A stretch of 64,000 bases of DNA, from contig JARWKL010000008.1 in NCBI GenBank assembly GCA_029961685.1, positions 33,791,619 to 33,855,618 on the forward strand. Direction: 5' to 3'. The position numbers and the translations under genes were made by a program. Below the pieces are notes generated by a model that had not been told where the DNA came from, searched no databases, and worked only from the letters and a program-made list of their open reading frames with translations. Below are positions 11,936 through 23,900 of the stretch, piece after piece. The stretch is from Aristolochia californica. Its lineage: Eukaryota; Streptophyta; Magnoliopsida; Piperales; Aristolochiaceae. Every line of letters begins with the position of its first letter. Within the stretch, counting starts at the first letter, position 1.

Positions 11936-14900
11936 TAGGTTACATTTTTGTAAATGAGCAAAATAATGGCTTCTTTGACTCCGGTAAATATCCCACCGCA
12001 TGTCACTTGAGAATTTAATGAGGTTTGGATCCATAAGTCATTTGCATCTTTAACATGTTTCATGCATGCATATCCATATTTAAAACATGTGTAGGATCAA
12101 TTAGAAATATCTTTCTTATAAAATTCCAAGGTATTAGGGTTGAACTATTGGAATTTCCCAAACATGGATATCAAAACTTTTGTGTTCATTTGTGGTGTGT
12201 GAATAAAATTTATTTACTTACATTTGTGGTTTTTAAAATTTTTTGCATAAATGAACTTTGAAATTTTTATTTTGTTGCAATCTATTTGCCTTCTTATCTT
12301 TTTGTTTATGAGATAAAGGAAAAAATGAAAATCAATTTTTGATTTAAGAAAAAAGTACACATCTAAAATGGAAATGCACAAATGTAGTGAGAGATAATTC
12401 CTAGAAGTGTATGTACTTTTTTGGGATTGTAACCTCTGTTTAGTTTTTATATAATAGGTTTTCCAATCGTCGAGAAAAGGGGGAGGCTAAGGATTTTAAA
12501 CCGAGTATAGTGTTAACTCCCAACCCATAAGTCATTTCTTACAAAAATATTGCCCATTACACATGATTGATCGATAAATCAGTTTACAATCATCAATGAT
12601 TGTTAGGTCATCTTTTTGTAAATGGGCAAAATAATGGCTTGTTTGAGTCGGGTAAATATCCCACCGCACGTTCACTTGAGAATTTAATGAGGTTTGTAGC
12701 CATAGGTCATTTGCATATTTGACATGTTTCAAGCATGCATATCCATATTTAAAACATGTGTAGGATCAATTACAAAACTCTTTCTTATAAAATTCCAAGC
12801 TATTAGGGTTGAACTAGTCGAATTTCACAAACTTGGATATCAAAACTTTTGTGTTCATTTGGAATTAATTTTCTTTACTTACATTTGTTGTTGTTTTAAA
12901 TTTTTGCCATACATGAACTCTGAAATTTTTGTTTTGTTGTGATATCTTTTCCTTCTTATCTTTTTGTTTATGAGATATAGGGAAAAGTGAAAACACAAGT
13001 TTTGATTTAAGAAAAAAATATACATCTAAAATGGATATGCACAAACGTAGAGAGAGATAATTCCAAAAAAGTGTTTGTAATTTCTAGGGATTGTAAACAA
13101 TTTCTAGTTTTTATATATTAGGTTTTGCAATTGTCGGGAAAAGGGGAGGTGGGGGATTTTTAACTGAGTGTAGTGTTAGGTAAGCTTTTTGTAAATGGGC
13201 AAAATAATGGCTTGTTTGACTCGGGTATATATCCCACCGTACGTTCACTTGAGAATTTAATGAGGTTTGGATCCATAGGTCCTTTTCATCTTTAACATGT
13301 TTCAAGCATGCACATCCATATTTAAAACATGTGTAGGATCAATTACAAATCTCTTTCTTATAAAATTCCAAGCTATTAGGGTTGAACTAGTGGAATTTTC
13401 CAAACTTGGATATCAAAACCTTTTTGTTAATTTGTGGTGTGTGAATAATTATTCTTTATTTACATTTGTTGTTGTTTTAAATTTTTTGCATACATGAACT
13501 CTTAGGTTTTTGTTTTGCAGTGATCTCTTTGCCTTCTTATCTTTTCTTAGGAGAAAAAGGGAAAAGTGAAAACTCAAGTTTTGGTTTAAGAAAAAAGGTA
13601 TGCATCTAAAATGAAAATTCAGAAATATAGAGAGAGATAACTCCATAAAGTGTGTGTAATTTTTAGGGATTGTAAACTCTTTCTAGTTTTTATATATTAG
13701 GTTTCCAATCGTTGGGAAAAAAGGGAGGTCGGGGATTTTTAACCGAGTATAGTAATGACTCCCAATCCATAAGTCATTTCTTAAAAAAATATAGCCAGTT
13801 ACGCATGATGGACTGATAAATCACTTTACAAACATCAATGACTGTTAGGTTATCTTTTTGTAAATGGGCAAAATAATGGCTTGTTTTACTTGGGTAAATT
13901 TCCCACCGCATGTTCACTTTTGAATTTAATGAGGTTTGGATTCATAGGTCATTTTCATCTTTAACATGTTTCAAGCATGCATATCCATATTTAAAACATG
14001 TGTAGGGTCAATTAGAATTCTCTTTCTTATAAAATTTCAAGCTTTTAGGGTTGTACTAGAGGAAATTCCCAAACTTGGATATCAAACTTTGGTGTTCATT
14101 TGTGGTGTGTGTCTAAATTTTCTATACTTACATTTATTGTTGTTTGAATTTTTTTGCATACATGAACTATAAAATTTTCATTTTTTTGTGATCTTTTTGA
14201 CTTCTTATCTTTTTGTTTACGAGATAAAGGGAAAAGTGAAAACTGAAGTTTTGATTTAAGAAAAAAGTATACATCTAAAATGAAAATGCACAAATGTAGA
14301 GAGTGAATTTTTTTAGGGATTGTAAACTCTTTCTAGTTTTTATATATTTGGTTTTTCAATAGTCAGGAAAAGGGGGAAGGTAGGGGAATTTTAACTGAGT
14401 GAAGTGTTGACTCGCAATCCATAAGTCATTTCTTACAAAAATTTAGCATGTTACGCATGATTGACCGATAAATCACTTTACAATCATCAATGATTGGTAG
14501 GTCAACTTTTTGTAAATGGGCAAAATAATTGCAATTTTGACTCGGGTAAATATCCCACCGCACGTTCACTTGAGAATTTAATGAGGTTTGGACCCATAGG
14601 TAATTTGCAACTTCAACATAAAACATGTGTAGGATCAATTAGAAATCTCTTTCTTATAAAATCTCAAGCTATTAGGGTTGAACTAGTGGAATTTCCCAAA
14701 CTTGGATATAAAAACTTTTGTGTTCATTTGTGTTGTGTGAATAAATTTTATTTACTAAATTTTGTTGTTGTTTTAAATTTTTTGCATACATAAAGTCTAA
14801 AATTTTCATTTTGTTGTGAACTATTTGCCTTCTTATCTTTTTGTTTACAAGATAAAGGGAAAAGTGAAAACTCAAGTTTTGATTTAAGAAAAAAGTATAC

Positions 14901-15117
14901 ATCCAAAATTTAAATGCACAAATGAAGTGAGAGATAATTCCAAAAAGTATCTGTGATTTTTAGGGATTTTAAACTCTTTCTAGTTTTTACATATTAGGTT
15001 TTGCAATCGTCGTGAAAAGGGGGAGGTAAGGGATTTTTAACTATGTGTAGTATTGACTGCCAATCCATATGTCATTTCTTACAAAAATATAACCCATTAC
15101 GCATGATTGACAAATAA

Positions 15118-15160
15118 ATCACTTTACATGTGTCAAGCACTTTACATGTGTCAAGCATGC
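15118..15160. repeat. 19-bp direct duplication inside a truncated monomer
   Basis: The string 'actttacatgtgtcaagc' appears twice in direct succession. It joins the block that normally precedes 'aatcatcaatgattg' to the junction dyad, so the monomer lost roughly 140 bp here and gained a short tandem copy. This looks like a replication-slippage scar. Confidence 0.75.
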
Positions 15161-16139
15161 ATATCTATATTTAAAACATGTGTAGGATCAAATAGAAATA
15201 TCTTTGTTATAAAATTTCAAACTATTAGGGTCGAACTAGTGGAATTTCCAAAACTTGGATATCAAAACTTTTGTGTTCATTTCTGGTGTGTGAATAAATT
15301 TTCTATACTTACATTTGTTGTTGTTTAAAATATTTTGCTTACATGACCTCTAATATTTTCGTTTTCTTGTGATCTATTCACCTTCTTATCTTTTTATTTA
15401 TGAGATCAAGGGAAAAGTGAAAAATCGAGTTTTGATATATGAAAGAAGTATACATCTAAAATAGAAATGCACAAATGGAGAGAGAGATAATTCAAAAAAC
15501 TATTAGTAATTTTTAGGGATTGTAGACTCTTTCTAGTTTTTATATATTAGGTTTTGCTATCGTCTAGAAAAGGGGGAAGAAGGAGATTTTTAACTGAGTG
15601 TAGTGTTGTCTCCAAATCCATAAGTCATTTCTTACAAAAATATAGCATGTTACTCATGATTGACTGATAAATCACTTTACAATCATCAATGATTGTTAGG
15701 TCATCTTTTTGTAAATAAGCAAAAAGATAGCTTGTTTGACTCTTGTAAATATCCCACCTCACGTTCAGTTGAGAATTTAATGTGGTTTGGATCCATAGGT
15801 CATTTGCATCTTTAACATATTTCAAGCATGCATATCCATATTTAAAACATATGCATGATCAATTACAAATCTCTTTCTTATAAAAATCAAAGCTATTAGG
15901 GTTGAACCAGTGGAATTTCCCAAACAATGATATCAAAACTTTTGTATTCATTTGTACTATGTCAATAAATTTTATTTACTAACATTTGTTCTTGTTTTAA
16001 ATTTTTTGCATACATAAACTCTAAAATTTTCGTTTTGTTGTGATCTATTTTCCTTTTTATCTTTTTGTTTACGAGAAAAATGAAAAGTTGAAAACTCAAG
16101 TTTTGATTTAAGAAAAAAGTATACATCTAAATTGGAAGT

Positions 16140-16579
16140 TCTTGAATTTATGAAAAAGTGAAATACTTCATTGACATCAATAACTTGTTGTAATCAGAGT
16201 ACATGAACCTCTATTTATAAAAGAGGAAGGTAGTAGAGTCCAATTACAATAAAACTACCCTTACCCCAATTACACCCAAACTCTAACACTTAAAGATAAG
16301 TCCTAACATAATTAAATAACTCAATATAGATAAAAGACAAATATAACTCATACTAATATTCTTCTTTGATGTGACCATCAAATAAGATACTTTTGTGAGT
16401 CCTTCTTGATCTTCTAACTAATGTGATAAGGATGTCAGCTCATGGTAATCATTATGGGTCCTACTTCTTATGGGCTTGGGCCCATCTTGTGGCCTCCCTT
16501 GGTCGTGTGGCCCATCTTATAATAATCTTAGATATGTGGGCTTTCCTTGGTCGTGTGGGCTTGAACTTATCTTCCCATA
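16140..16579 (-). mobile_element. Solo LTR, family A, - orientation, copy 1 of a duplicated pair
   Basis: On the + strand it reads from TCTTGAATTT (consensus TGTTGAATTT) to CTTCCCATA (consensus CTTCCAACA), 440 bp. The flanks GAAGT (16135-16139) and GAAAT (16580-16584) are a 5-bp target duplication with one later change. There is no interior, so it is a solo LTR. The insertion point in the monomer is identical to that of the LTR at 17252, and both downstream monomers share private variants. The pair is therefore one insertion event copied with its host monomer. Confidence 0.9.
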
Positions 16580-16584
16580 GAAAT

Positions 16585-17246
16585 GCACAAATATAGAGAG
16601 AGATAATTCATAAATGTGTTTGTAATTTTTAGGGATTGTAAACTCTTTCTAGTTTTTATATCTTAAGTTTTGCAATTGTCGAGAAACGGGGGAGGCGGGG
16701 GATTTTTAACTGCGTGTTGACTCCCAATCCATGAGTATTTTCTTACAAAAATATAGTCCATTACATAAGATTGACTAATAAATAACTTTACAATCATCAA
16801 TGATTGTTAGGTCAGCTTTTTGTATATAGGCAAAGTAATGGCTTGTTTCACTTGGGTAAATACTCCTCCGCACATTGACTTGAAAATTTAATGAGGTTTG
16901 GATCCATAGGTCATTTGCATCTTTAACATGATTGAAGCATGCATATCCATATTTAAAACATGTGTAGGATCAATTACAAATGTTTTTCTTATAAAATTCC
17001 AAAGTATTAGGGTAGAACTAGTGGAATTTCCAAAAGTTGGATATCAAAACTTTTGTATTCCTTTGTGGTGTGAGAATAAATTTTCAATACATACGTTTGT
17101 TGTTGTTTTAAATTTTTGGCATAAATGAACTCTGAAAGTTTCTTTTTGTTGTGATCTCTTTGCCTTCTTATCTTTTTTTTTTATGCGATAAAGGGTAAAG
17201 TGAAAACATAAGTTTTGATTTAATAAAAAACTATACATCTAAAATG
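16585..17246 (-). repeat. Satellite monomer between the two duplicated solo LTRs
   Basis: About one monomer of - strand satellite, with its anchor near 16928. It carries private variants also present just after 17695: 'agtattttcttac', 'cataagattg', 'gcaaagtaatgg', 'gtttcacttggg' and 'acttgaaaattt'. Together with the LTR it forms a repeat unit of about 1.11 kb. Confidence 0.92.
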
Positions 17247-17251
17247 GAAAT

Positions 17252-17690
17252 TGTTGAATTTATGAAAAAGTGAAATACTTCTTTGACATCAATAGCTTGT
17301 TGTAATCAGAGTACATGAACCTCTATTTATAATAGAGGAAGGTAGTAGAGTCCAATTACAATAAAACTACCCTTGTCCTAATTACACCCAAACTCTAACA
17401 CTTAAAGATAATCCTAACATAATTAAATAACTCAATATAGATAAAAGATAAGTATGACTCATACTAAAACTCTTTTTTGACGTGACCATCAGATAAGATA
17501 CTTTTGTGAGTCCTTCTTAATCTTCTAACTAATGTGATATGGATGTCAGCTCATGGTAATCATTGTGGGTCCTACTTCTTATGGGCTTGGACCCATCTTG
17601 TGGTCTTCCTTTGCCGTGTGGCCCATCTTATAATAATCTTAGATATGTGGACATTCCTTGGTCGTGTGAGCTTGAACTTATCTTCCAACA
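17252..17690 (-). mobile_element. Solo LTR, family A, - orientation, copy 2 of a duplicated pair
   Basis: This 439-bp LTR reads TGTTGAATTT to CTTCCAACA on the + strand, with intact termini. It is bounded by perfect GAAAT target duplications (17247-17251 and 17691-17695). It has the family promoter palindrome at 17320-17338 and the GGGCC-rich end. It is the better preserved of the two copies; the 16140 copy has mutated ends. Confidence 0.93.
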
Positions 17691-17695
17691 GAAAT

Positions 17696-20600
17696 GCACA
17701 AATATAGAGAGAGATAATTCTTAAATGTGTTTGTAATTTTTAGGGATTGTAAACTCTTTCTAGTTTTTATATCTTAGGTTTTGCAATTGTCGAAAAAAGG
17801 GGGAGACAAGGGATATTTGGGGATTTTTAACTAAGTGTTAACTCCCAATCCATAAGTATTTTCTTACAAAAATATAGCCCGTTACATAAGATTGCCTGAT
17901 AAATAACTTTACAATCATCAATGATTGTTAGGTCAGCTTTTTGTATATGGGCAAAGTAATGGCTTGTTTCACTTGGGTAAATATCCCACCGCACGTTCAC
18001 TTGAAAATTTAATAAGGTTTGGATCCATAGGTCATTTGCATCTTTAACATGTTTGAAGCATGCATATCCATATTTAAAACATGTGTAGAATCAATTTAGA
18101 ATCTTTCTTATAAAATTCCAACGTATTAGGGTTGAACAAGTGGAATTTCCCACTCCTGGAAATCAAAAATTTTGTGTTCATTTGTGGTGTGTGAATAAAT
18201 TTTCTTTACTTACATTTGTTGTAGTTTTATATTTTTTGCATACCTGAACTCTAGAATTTTCGTTTTGTTGTGATCTGTATATCTTCTTAACTTTTCGTTT
18301 ACAAGATAAAGGGAAAAATAAAATAGTATATATCCAAAATGGAAATACACAAATGTAGAGAGAGATAATTATAAAAAGTGTTTGTAACTTTTAGGGATTG
18401 TAAACTCTTTCTAGTTTTTATATATTAGGTTTTGCAATCGTCGGGAAAAGGGACAGGCGAGGGATTTTTACCTGAGTGTAGTGTTGACACCCAATCCATA
18501 AGTCATTTCTTACAAAAATATAGCCCGTTACACATGATTGACCGATAAATCACTCTACAATCATCAATGATTGTTAGGTTAGATTTTTGTAAATGAGCCA
18601 AATAATGGCAGACTCGAGTAAATATCCCATTGCATATTTACTTGAGAATTTAATGAGGTTTGGATCCATAAGTCATTTGCATCTTTAACATGTTTCAAGC
18701 ATGCATATCCATATTTAAAACATGTGTATGGTCAATTGAGAAATCTCTTTCTTATAACATTCCATGCAATTAGGGTTGAACTAGTATAATTTTCCAAACT
18801 CTGATATCAAAACTTTTGTATTCATTTGCGGTGTGTGAATAAATTTTCTTCACTTACATTTGTGGTTGTTTAAATTTTTTTGATTAAATGAACTCTGCAT
18901 TTTTTTTTTTGTTGCAATATATTTGCCTTCTTATCTTTTTGTTTACGAGATAAGGGGAAAAGTGAAAACTCAAGTTTTGATTTAAGAAAAAAGTATACAT
19001 CTAAAATGGAAATGCACAAATGAAGAGAGAGATAATACAAAAAAGTGTCTGTAATTTTTAGCGATAGTAAACTATTTCTCGTTTTTGTATATTTTGTTTT
19101 TAATTTGTCAGGGAAAGGGGGAGGCTAGGGTTTTTAACTAAGTCTAGTATTGACTCCCAATCCATAAGTCATTTCGTACAAAAATATTTCCCGTTATGCA
19201 TGATTGGCCAATAAATCACTTTACAATTATCAATGATTGTTAGGTCAGCTTTTTGTAAACGGGAAAAATAATGGCTTGTTTTACTCAGGTAAATATCCCA
19301 CCTCACGTTCACTTGAGAATTTAAGAGGTTTGGATCCATAGGTCATTTTCATCTTTAACATGTTTCAAGCGTCCATATCCATATTTCAAACATGTGTATG
19401 ATCAATTAGAAATATCTTTCTTATAAAATTCCAAGCTATTAGGGTTGAACTAGTGGAATTTCAAAATCTTCTTTACTTACATTTGTAGTTGTTTAAAATT
19501 TTTCGCATATATGAACTCTAAAATTATCGTTTTGTTGTGATCTATTGGACTTCTTATCTTTTTGTTTACGAGTTAAGGGGAAAAGTGAAAACTCAAGTTT
19601 TGATTTAAGAAAAAAATATATATCTAAAATGGAAATGCACAAATGTAGAGAGAGATAATTATAAAATTTGTCTGTAAATTTTACGGATTGTAAATTCTTT
19701 CTAGTTTTTATATATTTGGTTTTGCAATCATTGGGAAAAGGAGGAGGCGAGGGATTTTTAACTGAGGGTAGTGTTGACTCCCAATCCATAAGTCATTTCT
19801 TACAAGAATATAGTCCATTACGGATGATTGACCAATAAATCACTTTACAATCAATGATTGTTAGGTTAAATTTTTGTAAATGAGCAAAATAATGGCTTGT
19901 TTGACTCGGGTAAATATCCCACCGCACGTTCACTTGAGAATTTAATGAAGTTTCGATCCATATGTCATTTGCATCTTTAACATGTTTCAAGCATGCATAT
20001 CCATATTTAAAACATGTGTAGGGTCAATTAGAAATCTCTTTCTTATAAAATTCCTTGCAATTAGGTTTGAACTAGTATAATTTTCCAAACTTGGATATCA
20101 AAACTTTTGTGTACATTTGTGGTGCGTGAATAAATTTTATTCACTTACATTTGTGGTTGTTTAAAATTTTTTGATTAAATGAACGCATAAATGAACTCCT
20201 AAATTTTCGTTTTGCTGCGATCTATTGGCCTTCTTATCTTTTTGTTTACGAGATAAGGGGAAAAGTGAAAACTCAAGTTTTAATTTAAGAAAAAAATATA
20301 CATCTAAAATAGAAATGACAAATGTGGAGAGAGATAATTCCAAAAAGTGTCTTTAATTTTTAGGGATTGTAAACTCTTCCTATTTTTTTATATATTAGCT
20401 TTTCCAATCGTCAGGAAAAGGGGGAGGCGAAGGATTTTTAACTGAGTACAGTGTTGACTCCCAATCCATAAGTCATTTCTTACAAAATTGTAGCCCATTA
20501 CGCATGATTGACCGATAAATCACTTTAAAATCATCAATAATTGTTAGGTCATCTGTTTGTAAATGGGCAAAATAATTTTTTGTTTGACTCGGGTAAATAT

Positions 20601-22422
20601 CCCACCGCACGTTCACTTGAGAATTTAATAAGGTTTGGATCCATAGGTCATTTGCTTCTTTAGCATGTTGCAAGCATGCATATCCATATTTAAAACATGT
20701 GTAGGATCAATTATAAATCTCTTTCTCATAAAATTCCAAGCTATTAGGGTTGAACTTATGGAATTTCACAAACTTGGATATCAATACTTTTGTGTTCATT
20801 TGTAGTGTGTGAATAAATTTTCTTTACTTACATTTGTTGTTGTTTTAAATTTTTTGCATACATGAACTATGAAATTTTCTTTTTGTTGTGATCTCTTTGC
20901 CTTCTTATATTTTTGTTTACAAGATAAAGGAAAAAGTGAAAACTCAAGTTTTGATTTAGGAAAAATGTATACATCTAAAATGGATGTGCAAAAATGTAGA
21001 GAGAGATATTTCCAAAAAGTGTCTATAATTTCTGGGGATTATAAATTCTTTCTACTTTTTATATATTAGGTTTTGCAATCGTCGGGAAAAGGGGGAGGCG
21101 AGGGATTTTTAACTGATTCTATTGTTGACTCCCAATCCATCAGTCATTACTTACAAAAATATAGCTTGTTTCGCATGATTGATCAATAAATCAATTTACA
21201 ATCACCAGTGATTGTTAGGTCAGCTTTTTGTAAATGGGCAAAATAATGTTTTGATTGACTCAGGTAAACATCCCACCGTACTTTCACTTGAGAATTTAAT
21301 GAGGTTTGGATCCATAGCTCATTTGTATCTTTAACATGTTTCAAGCATGCATATTTAAAACATGTGTCGGATCAATTACAAATCTCTTTCTTATCAAATT
21401 CCAAGCAATTAGGGTTGAACTAGTGGAATTTTCCAAACTTGGATTTCAAAATTTTAGTGTTCATTTGTGGTGTGTGAATAAATTTTCTTTACTTAAATTT
21501 GTTGTTGTTTTAAATTTTTTACATACATGAACTCTAAAATTTTCGTTTTGCTGTAATCTATTTGCTTTCTTATCTTTTTTTTTTAACGACAGAAAGGGAA
21601 AAATGAAAACTCAAGTTATGATTTAAGAAAAAAGTATACATCTAAAATGGAAATACAAAAATGTAGAGAGAGATAATTCCAAAAAGTGTGTGTAATTTTT
21701 AGGGATTGTAAAATCTTTCTAAATTTTATATATTAAGGTTTTCAATCTTCGGGAAAAGGGGTAGGCGGGGGATTTTAATTGAGTGTAGTGTTGACTCGAA
21801 ATCCATAAGTCATTTCTTACAAAAATAAAGCCTGTTACACAAGATTGATCGATAAATCTCTTTACAATCATTAATGATTGTTAGGTCATCTTTTTTGTAA
21901 ATGTGCAAAATAATGGCTTGTTTGACTCGGGTAAATATTCCACCTCACGTTCATTTGAGAATTGAATGAGGTTTGGATCCATAGGTCATTTGCATCTTTA
22001 ACATGTTTCAAGCATGCATATCCATATTTAAAACATGTGTAGGATCAATTAGAGATCTTTTTCTTTTCAAATTTGAAGCTATTAGGGTTGAACTAGAGGA
22101 ATTTCCCAAACTTGGATATCATAACTTTGGGGTTCATTTGAAGTGTGTGTTTAAATTTTCTTTACTTACATTTGTTGTTGTTTTAAAAAAAAATTTCTTT
22201 TTGTTTACGAGTTAAAAGGGAAAAGTGAAAACTCAAGTTTTGATTTAAGAAAAAAGTATACATCTAAAATGGAAATGCACAAATGTAGAGAGAGATAATT
22301 CAAAAAAGTGTCAGTAATTTTTAGGGATTATAATATCTTTTTTGTTTTTATATATTAGGTTTTGCAATCATTGGGAAAAGGGGGAGGTGGGGGAATTTTA
22401 ACTGAGTGTAGTGTTGACTCGC
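17696..22422 (-). repeat. Satellite array, right arm, segment 2
   Basis: Inverted satellite with anchors near 18049, 18691, 19361, 19983, 20661, 21336 and 22003. Spacings are 622-678 bp. The 19361-19983 copy is short because about 50 bp are missing at 'ggaatttcaaaatcttcttt' (19457). The 22003 copy lost part of its centre around 22185 ('gttttaaaaaaaaatttc'). No gene is seen. Confidence 0.94.
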
Positions 22423-22427
22423 AATCC

Positions 22428-22854
22428 TGTTGATTTTACTCCATGAAATTTAGTTCATGGAGAAAAAGGGAAAGAAACCCATTGGGAGAAAAGAGGTGGA
22501 AGAAGGGTTATGGAATTGATTCTCCTTACCCTCCCTCTGAAGCTCTATTGATAGATTTATGAAACTAAAATATTACAATAATACCCATGAATTTAGGGTT
22601 TAGGGTTGTAACCCCTGAACTTTAACTTAATTTCATCAATGTCATTTCTATGAGATGACCCTTTATTTACCATCTTGCCATCATTGTATGTGAACCTATG
22701 GGCCTTCTCCTTGATCTATGGCCCTTGAGCCCGTCTTCAATCTCTCTTGGATTCATGGGTCTTCCTTAGTTTTATAGGCCTGGGCCCATCTTCTAATACA
22801 CTTCAATATGTGAGTCTTCCTCTGTCGTGTGGGCTTGGGCCTTGTCTTCCAACA
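22428..22854 (-). repeat. Family B 3' LTR
   Basis: 427 bp, reading TGTTGATTTT to CTTCCAACA on the + strand. It contains a telomere-like 'ttagggtttaggg' near 22598 and a decayed promoter ('ctattgatagatttatg'). It matches the 5' LTR at 25193 throughout, with scattered substitutions and indels. Confidence 0.88.
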
Positions 22855-22864
22855 CTCCCCCTCA
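22855..22864 (-). other. Family B polypurine tract
   Basis: On the - strand it reads TGAGGGGGAG, directly before the 3' LTR. The TGA is also the stop codon of the residual RNase H reading frame. A second copy of 'cttccaacactccccctcac' lies near 22947-22968, so the LTR-end/polypurine junction appears duplicated inside the element. Confidence 0.8.
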
Positions 22865-22921
22865 AGTTGGGAGTGAGAGAACATCATAAACTCCCAACTT
22901 TCTACAAATGATGTATAAAAT
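22862..22921 (-). pseudogene. Remnant of copia RNase H C-terminus in family B
   Basis: The last 20 or so codons read on the - strand as ...KLGVYDVLSLPT and stop. They line up with KLGVFDVFSPPT at the end of the RNase H frame of the copia element at 45518. The position relative to the polypurine tract is the same in both. Nothing coding continues upstream, so this is a stub left after internal deletion. It ties family B to a copia parent. Confidence 0.75.
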
Positions 22922-22924
22922 CTT

Positions 22925-23140
22925 CCTTGTATAATATGCCTTCATCTTCCAACACTCCCCCTCACGCTGGTACTATTGTTCATGAGGCCCAACTGGTATA
23001 ATATCAATGAGAGAAAAATCACTCCTAGCCGCTAAGACATTGCTTTGAAGTGTCCACCTCCACCACCGTGTCCCACCACAGGAAAATGACTTTCAAGTGG
23101 TAGAGTACTATATGATATTAATGGGAGGTGCTAACATAAA
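22925..23140 (-). other. Family B/A shared non-coding block
   Basis: Sequence with 'aatcactcctagccg' and 'gaagtgtccac' is shared with the family A interior at 26160-26410. Both elements therefore keep a common non-coding segment next to the polypurine tract. No open frame of note. Confidence 0.6.
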
Positions 23141-23640
23141 TATAACAATAAGTTCTTCCGTCATGGACTTCCATCCACAAAAATTGGATTTTTTTACGGG
23201 GATGAAATTCCTCCGTCATGTACTTCCAACCACAAAAATTTGATATTTTTTACGGGGATGAAGTTCCTCCGTCATGGACTCCCAACCACAAAAAAATGAT
23301 ATTTTTACGGGGATGAAGTTCCTCCGTCATGAACTTCCAACCAAAAAACATTAATATTTTTTACGGGGATGAAGTTCCTCCGTCATGGACTCCCAACCAC
23401 AAATAAATTTGATATTTTTGACGGAGTTGACAATAAATATAATAATAAGTTTCTCCGTCATGGACTCCCAACCAAAACAAATTTGATATTTTTGATGGGG
23501 TTGATAATAAATATTAAAATAAGTTCCTCTGTCATAGATTCCCAACCACAAATAAACTTGATATTTTTGACAGGGATGAAGTTCAGCCGTCATGGACTCC
23601 CAACAAAAAAAAATTGATATTTTTTACAGGGTTGACAATA
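23140..23640 (-). repeat. Minisatellite in the family B interior (about 8 units of 55-75 bp)
   Basis: Units are recognised by 'cctccgtcatggactcccaa' and 'acggggatgaag', near 23154, 23210, 23267, 23321, 23381, 23452, 23520 and 23587. Some units are lengthened by 'aataaatataataataag'. The same unit occurs three times in the family A interior (26480-26650). Frames run through it on both strands, but only because the units are frame-compatible. I do not call a gene. Confidence 0.85.
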
Positions 23641-23900
23641 AATAATGGTATGAGGCTACCTCTTCTTCAATAATATTGTCTCATCAAAAGAGACACAATA
23701 ACAGCAGCTTAAATGGGCTGGCTTGGGCCCACTTAACACGACGCAAAATAATCCTTCTAAAATGACCCTTAAAATCATCCAATGCACATATCTAGACCAA
23801 ATAATATACTGACTAAGGAATAATCTGTCAATTCTTCAAAAATAATATTCCAGCCAGAGATAAAAAATTTACCGAGTCACACCGAAATCTTGGGCACATT
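23641..23900. other. Family B interior, no recognisable feature
   Basis: AT-rich non-coding sequence. It includes 'gaggctacctcttcttcaat', which also occurs next to the minisatellite in family A (26668). I see no gene or structural signal. Confidence 0.6.

Larger units (their letters stand above)
11918..16134 (-). repeat. Satellite array, right arm, segment 1 (inverted)
   Basis: The same satellite now reads on the - strand. Junction-dyad anchors (tttcaagcatgc or variants) occur near 12055, 12724, 13297, 13966, a degenerate copy near 14612, 15150 and 15818. Most spacings are 668-670 bp. The 12724-13297 copy is short (573 bp), with a join 'gtgttaggtaagc' that skips the block between two TGTT motifs. 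The 13966-15150 pair contains two further losses, one of them over the anchor itself near 14612. No gene is seen; the recurrent open frames are monomer frames. Confidence 0.94.

Noticed and set aside
16140..17690. The two solo LTRs as the two ends of one element
   Set aside because: The sequence between them is satellite with no polypurine tract or primer binding site, and each LTR has its own target duplication.
23351..23617. Overlapping frames on both strands with a repeated peptide (GWESMTEELHP)
   Set aside because: The peptide repeat is just the minisatellite unit read in frame. Both strands being open argues for repeat structure and against coding.
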